NCBI GenBank assembly: GCA_002682825.1
Contig: NOKP01000021.1
Span: 124,001 to 188,000 of the forward strand
Reading direction: 5' to 3'
DNA length: 64,000 nt
From: Neonectria sp. B-13
Lineage: Eukaryota; Ascomycota; Sordariomycetes; Hypocreales; Nectriaceae
Numbering within the stretch: the first letter of the stretch is position 1; every line of letters begins with the position of its first letter. Shown in pieces: positions 55,977 to 64,000 of the stretch. A program made the position numbers and the translations under genes. The notes beneath the pieces are model-generated. The model saw only the letters and a program-made list of their open reading frames with translations. It did not search any database and had not been told where the DNA came from.

Positions 55977-57515
55977 TCAGAGCACGGATCTAGCTTGTGA
56001 CGTCCCCAATCTCAGAGCGAGGTCGGCTCCCGCAAGACGACCAAACGTCAAGGAACGTAAGACTGAAGTAGCAGGAGGGTATTCTACACGCGTCAGTAAT
56101 TACTTGTCAACTGCAAGATGGATATAATGACTCACCATTGTAGAAAAGACCAGTCAGCTCCCCGGTTGCCCATAGTCCTGGAATGGGAACGTCATTCGTG
56201 GCTAGGACCTGAGAGTCGGTGTTGACTTTGAGACCGCCGTAGGTAAATGTCAACTGGGAGGTGACAGGAAATGCGTAGTAGGGGCCACAATTGATGGGGT
56301 TTGCCCAGTTGGACTTGTTGATCTTCAGCCCGGCAGTGGCCTTGCCGTCAAGTTTCATGAGGTCGAAGGGCTTGTCGTTGCAGGCCGCGTTGAAGTCGGA
56401 AACCGTAGCTTCCAGCTTTCCCGGGTCTACACCAAGCTGCCCGGCCAGTTCCGAGATGGTGTCGGCCTTGACTGGCTCCTGGTCGGTCGATTCGAACACC
56501 CAGCCGGGGCGGAACCGGTCCATGACGATGCTATCGGTGATGAAGTAACCCTTGTTGTTATGATCACGCCAAAGTTCTAGCGCGATCATCTCGAACGTAG
56601 CAAAGAGATGTCTTTTCCCCTCATCATAGAATCGCTCGCAGTTCTGGTTGACGACAATTCCGTAGTTGTGGCCCCAAATGACGGCATCCGGCTTGGTAGC
56701 CCGCGTGTCAACAAGCTCGGTGTGCATTCCATCGAATGACCCGGCCGTGTCAGCACCAACGGCCAGGGCCATGTTGAGACCTTGGCCACGGTTGTACTTC
56801 AGCCCAGGCGCAATGAGCTGCAGCTCGTGGGTCCTGGGACCAACGTACTTGGCCAACATCTCTCGGTTCCCCTCAAACCCACCACTGGCGAGCATCACAT
56901 CAGGGGCGTACAGATTCTCCAGCAATCCATGCGTCTTTCGAACTTGAACGCCATTGATCCGGCCCTGCTGGTCGGTGAGAAGCCCTCGTGCTTCAGTCTC
57001 CCAGTGAATATCACAATTGTCAAACTGCTCGATGTGCTTCATGAGAGCCTTGATAATGGCCCAACCACCACCATTGGGCATGACAAAATACTGGTCTGTC
57101 TTGAACTCGAGAAGAACCTGACGACAGGTTAGATAATTAACAGGGGTCAAGTGAACTTCAAGCTTACATTCTTCTCCTCGTGTCGAATAAATTCGACGCC
57201 CTTGCTTTCCACATACTCTACCGTTGATTTGGCGTGTTGGGCGAGCTTCCGGCAATACTCAAGGTTGGCCTGGCTGTTGCTGACTTGGGTCATCTCGTGA
57301 ATCCAGTCCTCATCGAACTCCAAGTTCTTGTCAAGACGCAAGTAAGCCCCAGTCCACCGAGAAGCACCGCACCTCTCGCCTTGCTTGCCGGCCTCAACCA
57401 CAGCAACTCGGCAGGGCTTCTTCAGCCTGCGGGCTGTTTCAAGGAAGTTAAGAGCTGTCATGCAGCCGGCAAATCCGGATCCGACGACGATCAAATCATA
57501 GGTAGCAGCCGCCAT
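55977..57515 (-). CDS. FAD-dependent fumarate reductase/TcuA-like flavoprotein
   Basis: Exons 57515-57168, 57117-56136 and 56083-55977 (50- and 52-nt introns) give 478 aa. An N-terminal FAD-binding motif (VVGSGFAGCMTALNF) is followed by EAGKQGERCGASRWTGAYLR, FVMPNGGGWA, the family block GGFEGNREMLAKYVGP and, near the end, IPGLWATGELTGLFYNEYP and SVLRSLTFGRLAG. This is the FAD_binding_2 (PF00890) fold, closest in layout to tricarballylate dehydrogenase TcuA. Only the third exon completes the FAD-binding C-terminus. It probably oxidises or reduces a small di- or tricarboxylic acid. It is divergent from an aldehyde dehydrogenase, sharing a 536-bp promoter. Confidence 0.9.
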
Positions 57516-58051
57516 TTTAAGGGATGTGTTCAATAATGGAGGTTGGCAATAAAATATGAGAGAATGAGGGCGGGGATGAGGTTGATTTTGGAAGTCGAGA
57601 ATAGGGGCCACAAGGCCCAACTTATACTCTCGTCAGGGAAGTTCTTTCCCCCGGATATGCTTCATTTGTGGCTGGCTCCCCCGCATCGAGATATTCTGGG
57701 GTAAACAGATATCGTAAAGCGGGGTACGAGGATTCGGGGAGTGATGCTGAAGCCCCAGAGGCGTGGAAGCCAGTAGGATTGAAGCTAAAGAATAGAACCG
57801 TGGAAGCCGAAGATGGCTGCCGGCTAACGGTTATATCCCATAGACCAGGCGCTCCCGATGTAACCGTAGCGGATGACGCAAGGCCCTCTATCAAAGTTAC
57901 GCAAGTCAGCTGTACTACTTTAGACGTAGGTTTAATTGCACCCCGTAATGAATCCATGGAACCGTAAATCATTATCATCCTATCTTTCGATAACGTCCAA
58001 GTCGCAATCTTCCACCCACACACCCCTTCTTTCGTCATATCTCCTTTCACT
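57516..58051. promoter_or_regulatory. Divergent promoter (flavoprotein / aldehyde dehydrogenase)
   Basis: Shared upstream region of the two enzymes. Scattered CGG triplets (CCCCGGATA near 57650, CCGGCTAACGG near 57820) are possible Zn2Cys6 sites, but no clear inverted pair stands out. The 100-codon plus-strand frame here has no family resemblance. Confidence 0.4.
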
Positions 58052-59752
58052 ATGGCGAGCCTAGATACCTTCACGACTCCCTTCAAAGTAGGTTCCCTCA
58101 GCCAGCCACGACTGAATTTATATGAAAGCTAAATGGTATCGGCTGTAGCTTGAAGACCCCACGTTGTTCAAGCAGCAGTCGTTTGTGGGTGGCAAATGGG
58201 TTGAGTCTGCCTCGGGTGACCGTTTCGACATTGTTGGTCAGCGAACTTCCTGATGCCCACCCTCTGTCAACTTAACGCAGCAACTGACTTCATGTCAATT
58301 TTTCTAGATCCTGGTACCGGCACCCCTTTCGCCAGCTGCCCAGCCAACGATGTGCAGGACGTCGATGGCGCAGTGCGTGCCTCCCAGGCCGCGTTTGAAC
58401 GATACCGACGAACAACACCGCGCCAACGCGGGCAGCTCATCATGCGCTGGCATGAACTTATTACTGCTGCAAAGCGGGACATTGCGACCATAGTCACCTA
58501 TGAGACGGGCAAGCCCCTGGCTGAGGCCCTAGGCGAAGTTGAATACGCGTTGGGCTTCACATGGTGGTTTGCGGGAGAAGCCGAGCGCATTCACGGAACC
58601 GTCGCGCAGGCTGCTATTCTCAACCGGCGCATCTTCACCATCAAGCAGCCCATTGGAGTTTCAGTAGCCTTGGTCCCATGGAACTTTCCTGTTGCCATGA
58701 TTCTCCGAAAAGCGAGCGCTGCCCTAGCCGCTGGATGCACTATGATCATCAAGCCATCGCCCGAAACACCTCTCAGTGTCTTGGCTCTGGTTGAATTGGC
58801 CGTCCGAGCCGGATTCGACAAGTCAGCCCTTAGTGTCCTGACAACGGACCTGAAGCGAACTCCCGATCTCAGCGAGAACCTCTGCAAGCACCCATTAGTT
58901 CGCAAGGTCACCTTTACAGGGAGCACACGCGTTGGAAAGCTCATTGCGCGACACTGCAGCTATGGATTGAAGAAGGTCACCCTGGAGCTTGGCGGAAATT
59001 GCCCTTTCATAATCTTCAATGACGCCAACCTACGCAGAGCAGTTGAGGCCTTGATATTGCTAAAGTGGCGGCACGCAGGTCAAGCATGCATCACAGCCAA
59101 CCGCGTATATGTGCAAAGTGGGGTTTACGCCGAGTTTCAACGTCTCTTCGTGGAAGAGACGAAGAAGCTGAAGCTCGGTCACGGTTTTGCGGAGGGCACG
59201 ACGGTTGGCCCACTCACTACCCCTGCAGGCGTGGACAAGGTCGAGTCACAAGTTCAGGATGCTGTTTCGAACGGAGGACGGTTGATCCTAGGTGGAAAGA
59301 GACCTGAGAACTTGGATGGATACTTTTATCCGCCGACTATTGTGGCGGATGCTAACCCAAACATGCTTGTTGCCAGCGAAGAGACATTTGGCCCTCTATG
59401 TGCGCTGTTCCGATTTGAATCAGAAGAAGAGGTGGTTAGATTGGCAAACGAAACCAGTATGGGACTCGCGTCATATTTCTTCACCAAGGACGTAGACCGC
59501 ACTTGGAGGTTGTTGGAGAACCTGGAGGCGGGAATGATTGGAATGAACACAGGTATGGCCTTCCCCCTCAAACGACTCCAGACCATTGTTAACTGATCAC
59601 ACACAGGGAACCAATCGGCTGCTGAGTCTCCATTTGGTGGTATCAAGGAGTCAGGATATGGAAAGGAGTCTGGAAAAGACGTGGCAGTGAATGAGTATCT
59701 CATCACCAAGTCGGGTACTCTAACTATCGATGAAGATGGAGCTGGCAGATAG
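58052..59752 (+). CDS. Aldehyde dehydrogenase, succinate-semialdehyde type
   Basis: Exons 58052-58087, 58149-58236, 58308-59552 and 59607-59752 (61-, 71- and 54-nt introns) give 504 aa. The small first exons supply MASLDTFTTPFK and the QQSFVGGKWVES start typical of the family. Motifs: TYETGKPLAEALGEV and VPWNFPVAMILRK (both SSDH-like), FTGSTRVGK cofactor loop, Glu268 in LELGGN and nucleophile Cys302 in GQACITANR, ending SPFGGIKESGYGKE. It should oxidise an aldehyde to acid with NAD(P)+, succinate semialdehyde being the best guess. An extra cysteine directly follows GGN. Its neighbours suggest a C4 acid pathway. Confidence 0.94.
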
Positions 59753-60064
59753 AATGGTCCAATAAAGCAAATTTATTTTTGAAACGGCCTACCGTTCCAC
59801 TTGTGGTTCTTTCAGACACACGCAAGATCCTCGAAGGCGTCATGTCAGGGCATATCGCGGGACTTAAGGCCATTCTGTTGTTATTTCTTACACTACTGTG
59901 GAAGCATGCAACTCAACGATGAATAACAGGGCGTTGAATCACGCGCGATCAGATGTTCCCTTTGAGTTTAGTTACTGTCATATAATCCATGGTAATGCAA
60001 GACTGAGTTCACTCCTTCACGGTTCCGTCGTGCTGAAGCCGAGTCACTCATTCGCGGCGGCATC
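59753..60064. other. Convergent intergenic region
   Basis: 3' ends of the aldehyde dehydrogenase and the CTF1-like gene face each other. No gene seen. Confidence 0.5.
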
Positions 60065-62134
60065 TCAGGCCTGGGCTTCCTCCAAGGTCCAATCAATAGC
60101 TCCACCCTCTCCAAACGCAAAATCGTTCTCAATTTGTGTGAATAGAAAGTAATTTGCCTCCTGTGTAGACCACGACCATGGCGTATCCGATGCGAGCATT
60201 ATATCCATGTTGTCCATCTCAAACCTTGCCGTATCCATGGGCAGAGGCCCTGGGCTAGTCATTTGCTGCGAAGTTGTCTCCTTTTGGCTTCTGTCATTCC
60301 CTGCTGTCCCAGTGTCATTTTGAATCTGAAGACGAGCGGCAGTTGACCTGTCGATGTATTGGAAGAACAACTGGAGGATCCAGTTGCGGACTTCCCAAGT
60401 CTTCTGGAGTTCTTGCAACCCCAACAGGCAGAGCTTGGCTCTTTGCTCTGCAATAGACCGCCGGCTGCCTTGTGATGAGCGCAAACTGATCGTATGAATG
60501 CAAAGCGTATTAAATATGTTTGTAATGACATGGATTTGTGCATGTCGGAGATTACCGTCCATCAGCATGTCTTCGATGATCCTGGAACTGCGGGCGGCTG
60601 CTTGAACAGCAACCTGCCCGTCCACATCACGGCCTTCGGTCCCATTTTCCTGGCAGCCAGATCGATAGAGGAGAATAAAAAGGTTGTTGAATGCCAAATG
60701 CAGCATGTTGGTGTGGAACGTTGGGGGTCTGTCGAAGTCGTCGATGCCAGTCTGTACTGCTCGCGGTAGGTTTTGTCTCCAGCTCATCAACTCTTCCTTC
60801 ATCTGCAACCTCTCCGCTGCAGTGAGACTCCTGCAAGGGAGATAACCGCAGTAGACAATCTTTCCAAGCACTCTAGACAGGTGTGTCATGTGCATCATGT
60901 AGGCAACGTACTCGGCTGCCGCCCGAGTCGGTGTAGTTGGGTTGAAAGCGTGCTCAAAGTCATTCTCACCTAGTGCCTCGACATCACAGTCCTCATCCCG
61001 GAATCGGTTGGGCAATCCCAAAGCAGCCGCGCATTGTCGCTCACGGATATATATTGACCACCAAAGTCGTCGGCGCAGCTTACATACCGCACTGGTGATA
61101 GTGCGTCGTGAACGGTGGAGAGCTTCCGTCTGGGCCAAGCAGATGGCAGCGCCTAACCAGTGACGCGTATCTTTCTCAAGAAGAGCTCCGACTCTCCAGA
61201 AACTCATCAAGAACAGCGCCTGAATGACGGTCAGTTTCCTCGGCTCGAAGCCCACGTCGTATATGTCCTTGGCGCGGCTGTAGAAGACGTATTTGGCCAT
61301 TTGCCGAGTTCCGAGCCCAACGGAGGGCAGGTCGTCCTCGTCACAATGAATAGTGGCAACGAAAAGGATGGCCTGGAGTAGAAGAGGTGACAAGGTATTA
61401 TTGCGGTATTGGCTCCACATATCCACCTCGTCAACGATGGGAAAGCAGGGATGGAACCACCGAAAGTATGCCCTCAGCAGCGCCTCAACGGCTGGTTTTG
61501 GAGGGAGTGAAAAGACACCTTCTGCTCCAAGAGAGGCAATTCTAGCGCGCCTTCGTTCGGCTTCCCACTGTGGAACGAGATTCTCGGCCTTGACGGCGTT
61601 GGGGACTGAGTGAAGGAGTCGATAACTGCGAGGGGATGGGCCAGACGACGAAGGGGTGGCATCGTTGTGAAGGCACCTAATGGAGGTGGACTCTCCAAGA
61701 AAGGCTGAGCCCTCGCCTTCATCTTCTGGCCAGTCATCTGCGTCCTGCGGTGCCTGTGTCTGTACTGAGTAGTTGGTCTCTCCCTGAGCATCCTCATTAC
61801 AGGGTGCTGTGTCACCCGCCCTAGATGCGTCTTGGGCCAGGCTCGCAAGGGCATGTGATGCAGCCACATGTTGGTCCAGTGTATTGTTGGTGACACGGCT
61901 TCCGACAACTGCCGGCGGCGCTTGCATTTCCACCGACTCAGCCGCGCTCCTCCGCCTTGCGCTGGGCTCTCGGGGGGCCCGGGGATGCTTTCCCCGTCGA
62001 GATTCCCGGATCTCGCATGGCAGATCGGCGGCGACACAATTCTTGCACGGCCTTTGCTCGGTTACATCGCACTTGACGCGTCTCGCGTTGCAGGGCTGGC
62101 AAGCCTGTTTCGCGCGTTTGCGGAGAGGCGACAT
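60065..62134 (-). CDS. Zn2Cys6 transcription factor, CTF1 (cutinase factor)-like
   Basis: Single exon, 689 aa. A zinc cluster is at residues 12-40 (Cys12, 15, 22, 30, 33, 40) in KQACQPCNARRVKCD, followed by CVAADLPCEIRESRRGKHPR, characteristic of the cutinase transcription factor 1 group. A disordered Ser/Pro/acidic linker leads to Fungal_trans (PF04082): LRAYFRWFHPCFPIVDEVD, LMSFWRVGALLEKD, RRLWWSIYIRERQCAAALGL. The C-terminus is acidic. CTF1-type proteins activate genes for cutin monomer or fatty-acid use, but here the position suggests control of the flanking acid-metabolism enzymes. It is divergent from the succinyl-CoA ligase gene. Confidence 0.93.
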   Translation of the reverse strand: MSPLRKRAKQACQPCNARRVKCDVTEQRPCKNCVAADLPCEIRESRRGKHPRAPREPSARRRSAAESVEMQAPPAVVGSRVTNNTLDQHVAASHALASLAQDASRAGDTAPCNEDAQGETNYSVQTQAPQDADDWPEDEGEGSAFLGESTSIRCLHNDATPSSSGPSPRSYRLLHSVPNAVKAENLVPQWEAERRRARIASLGAEGVFSLPPKPAVEALLRAYFRWFHPCFPIVDEVDMWSQYRNNTLSPLLLQAILFVATIHCDEDDLPSVGLGTRQMAKYVFYSRAKDIYDVGFEPRKLTVIQALFLMSFWRVGALLEKDTRHWLGAAICLAQTEALHRSRRTITSAVCKLRRRLWWSIYIRERQCAAALGLPNRFRDEDCDVEALGENDFEHAFNPTTPTRAAAEYVAYMMHMTHLSRVLGKIVYCGYLPCRSLTAAERLQMKEELMSWRQNLPRAVQTGIDDFDRPPTFHTNMLHLAFNNLFILLYRSGCQENGTEGRDVDGQVAVQAAARSSRIIEDMLMDGNLRHAQIHVITNIFNTLCIHTISLRSSQGSRRSIAEQRAKLCLLGLQELQKTWEVRNWILQLFFQYIDRSTAARLQIQNDTGTAGNDRSQKETTSQQMTSPGPLPMDTARFEMDNMDIMLASDTPWSWSTQEANYFLFTQIENDFAFGEGGAIDWTLEEAQA

Positions 62135-62156
62135 GGCCTGGAGGTAAAACCTGCAT
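61938..62156 (-). promoter_or_regulatory. Overlapping upstream ORF of the CTF1-like gene
   Basis: An ATG at 62156, 22 nt before the main start, opens an out-of-frame reading of about 70 codons ending at 61938. It lies ~45 nt downstream of the TATA-like box, so it may or may not be in the transcript. If it is, it would reduce main-frame translation. Confidence 0.35.
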
Positions 62157-62483
62157 GCAATGATGCCGCCACACCGGAGTCGTCTGGCACAGTCCTGTCT
62201 TTATAGCCGATGTGGAGTTGTGGGCGACGTCGATGTTTGTTTCGGCTGTCATCCATATAGCCGACTTAAGCTGGCGCTATTATAGCTTAATCAGCCCCAC
62301 CATGGACTAGCTCTTGCCGAGTAGCAAGGAACCATGGCTTAACATGATGTCTCTACTTTTTGCATGTATGTAGTAGGTCAAGTCTGAAGAGTACAGAGGG
62401 AGTCCCCTTGGCAATTTTCTCCTTCAAAGACGTGCAAATATAAACATCATCATAATTACGAAACATCTCGTCGACTTTTAACC
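62135..62483. promoter_or_regulatory. Divergent promoter (CTF1-like / succinyl-CoA ligase alpha)
   Basis: A 349-bp bidirectional promoter. On the minus strand TATAAAG at 62205-62199 is a good TATA-like box about 70 nt before the CTF1-like ATG. A CCGGAG triplet element near 62174 could bind a zinc-cluster factor, possibly for autoregulation. Confidence 0.5.
62199..62205 (-). promoter_or_regulatory. TATA-like box of the CTF1-like gene
   Basis: TATAAAG on the minus strand, about 65-71 nt upstream of the start codon and within a GC-richer context. The position suits a short 5' leader. Confidence 0.5.
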
Positions 62484-63744
62484 ATGTCTATCAATCGCAC
62501 GTTGAGACTCGCCCAGCCAGCGCGAGCATTCCCCAACCATATCACACGGCGGGGTGTCTCCTCCACAACCCGGCAATGGAGCCCATACGAACGAGACACG
62601 ATTTCGAATTTGCGGATTGATCAAAACACAAGGGTGATTTATCAAGGTAGAGCCCAGTCCAAGTCCTAAAAATAAACCACTCGCAGAGACTAATAGACAC
62701 TCACCCGCTCCTCATAGGTTTTACCGGGAAAGCTGTATGCGCGCTCTTCTCCCCTAATTTGAAAGAACCTCACTGATCTGACTACAACAAGGCTACTATC
62801 AATGCAAAGGACACCATAGCATACGGGACCAACATTGTCGGTGGTGTATCCCCCGGCAAAGGCGGCCAGGAGCATCTCGGCTTGCCCGTGTTCAACACCG
62901 TGCGGCAGGTGAGCTCATCAGTGTCCGGTCTCTTCCAATAACAGAAACAGTCTGACTTGCGTCTTTAGGCTATGGAAGAGGTCAAGCCGCACGCGACCTC
63001 TGTTTTTGTTCCTGCTCAGTTTGCAGCAGGCGCAATCATCGAGGCCATCGAGGCCGAAGTCCCTCTTGTCGTGGCAGTTGCTGAGCACATTCCGATACAA
63101 GACATGGTTCGTGTCCAAGAAGTGCTAAGAGCACAATCCAAGAGCCGTCTTGTGGGCCCCAACTGCCCGGGGATTATTGCCCCAAACCAGTGCCGAATCG
63201 GAATTATGCCCTACAAGCAGTATTCTAAGGGTGTTGTGGGAATTGTCTCCAAGAGCGGAACTCTGAGCTACGAGGCAGTCGGTGCGACCACTGCAGCTGG
63301 CTTAGGACAGAGCATAGTTGTTGGAATGGGAGGAGACATGATGCCTGGTGAGTATTATCACTTGCTTGCCCCCCTAGTCTAATATATCACTGTGCTCATC
63401 GCTGAATAGGAACTACGCTACTGGATGGCCTGAGACTCTTTTTCGACCATGAGGAGACTAAAGGCATCATTGTAATCGGCGAAATCGGTGGCGAAGCTGA
63501 GCTGAGGGCGGCCGAGGCGATTAAAGAATACAGGAAAACGACGGCCAACCCGAAACCTATTATTGCCATGGTGGCTGGGAGAACGGCACCAGAGGGGAAG
63601 ACCATGGGCCATGCTGGCGCATTTCTGTCACCAAGGGATGCTTCGGCAGATACAAAGGCAAAGGCGTTAGAAGATGCCGGAGCAGTAATTGTGCCCCACC
63701 CAGGAGTGATGGGTGTGGAGATGAAGAAGCTTTTGGGGATGTGA
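62484..63744 (+). CDS. Succinyl-CoA ligase alpha subunit, divergent mitochondrial copy
   Basis: Exons 62484-62646, 62718-62734, 62792-62908, 62969-63347 and 63410-63744 give 336 aa. The second exon is only 17 nt and encodes most of GFTGKA, the CoA-binding loop, so it must be real. An Arg-rich presequence ([19 protein letters not shown]) predicts mitochondrial import. The CoA-binding domain has [15 protein letters not shown]; the ligase half has GPNCPGII and [10 protein letters not shown], and phospho-His293 is in MGHAGAFL. The usual sequence after this His is GAII-AGGKGTA; here it is [10 protein letters not shown], so this copy is diverged. The alpha subunit needs a beta partner, which is not in the window. 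It would link succinate and succinyl-CoA, or a related acid and its CoA ester. Confidence 0.92.
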
Positions 63745-64000
63745 AGTGACCATAAAATAGCTGGAGACAAGACAGTCGACGGCATCAATTTAGGTGTTTT
63801 ACTACAATATTCACTGTATAACTTGAGAATGGCCACACGGAACTCGGGTTTTGCATACAGTCTCATACATTCACCGAGGTGCTTAGAACGACTGTTCACT
63901 CTCAACAAAACCAAGATGTCCTCCATTAGATTAGGATCGTTAAAACATACCATACGTAATGCTGGAAAGGCAGAGTTTTCATCGCAATATACTTTTCAGC
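63745..64000. other. Right-end flank
   Basis: 3' region of the succinyl-CoA ligase gene. A minus-strand frame overlapping it is a shadow of that gene. No other feature seen. Confidence 0.5.

Noticed and set aside
57668..57967. 99-codon plus-strand frame in the flavoprotein/ALDH promoter
   Set aside because: Low information content and no homology; the region is better read as a shared promoter.
61474..62037. 187-codon minus-strand frame inside the CTF1-like gene
   Set aside because: An alternative frame of the zinc-cluster gene, which has clear motifs in its own frame.

Overview
This window looks like nuclear DNA of a filamentous ascomycete (Pezizomycotina; a Sordariomycete such as a Fusarium relative would fit, but I cannot name the species). 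The signs are short spliceosomal introns (about 41-75 nt, GT..AG with CTAAC-like branch sites), Zn2Cys6 transcription factors, a HET-domain gene, a LaeA-like methyltransferase, a fungal rhodopsin-fold membrane protein and long gene-poor gaps. I rebuilt the exon structures by joining reading frames at splice sites and checking phase. Nearly all give an uninterrupted frame with a family-typical sequence across each junction.

Layout. 0-9 kb: DJ-1/PfpI protein, a large AAA+ ATPase whose N-terminus copies the start of the histone H3 tail, and a Fungal_trans_2-type regulator-like protein. 9-13 kb: an SDR and an mtr-like amino acid permease. 14.6-28.3 kb: a likely catabolic or secondary-metabolite cluster: a broken P450, a Zn2Cys6 factor, an acetate-type GPR1/FUN34 transporter, an in-frame fumarylacetoacetate hydrolase/alpha-beta hydrolase fusion, a cytochrome b5-like protein, a metal-dependent amidohydrolase, a LaeA-like methyltransferase and an MFS transporter. 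29.8-43.4 kb: a secreted beta-propeller-like protein, a 7TM rhodopsin-like protein, a second Zn2Cys6 factor, a flavin amine oxidase, a second SDR, and a secreted protein with a glycine-zipper segment. 44-50 kb: an orphan HELO/STAND-type N-terminal fragment, a mitochondrial-type SDR, decayed sequence with an AT-rich minisatellite, and a HET-domain gene. 50.7-55.4 kb: a secreted type-B carboxylesterase and a large Cys-rich integral membrane protein.

56-63.7 kb holds a compact second metabolic cluster in two divergent pairs: a TcuA/fumarate-reductase-like flavoprotein facing a succinate-semialdehyde-type aldehyde dehydrogenase, and a CTF1-like Zn2Cys6 factor facing a divergent mitochondrial succinyl-CoA ligase alpha subunit. 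Together they suggest inducible oxidation of a small aldehyde or di/tricarboxylic acid into the TCA cycle.

The most unusual items are the H3-tail mimic on the AAA+ ATPase, the two-enzyme fusion with CTCCG/CGGAG boxes in its promoter and in the neighbouring divergent promoter, the dicarboxylate cluster, and overlapping upstream ORFs at all three Zn2Cys6 genes. I saw no rRNA or tRNA gene and no intact transposon.
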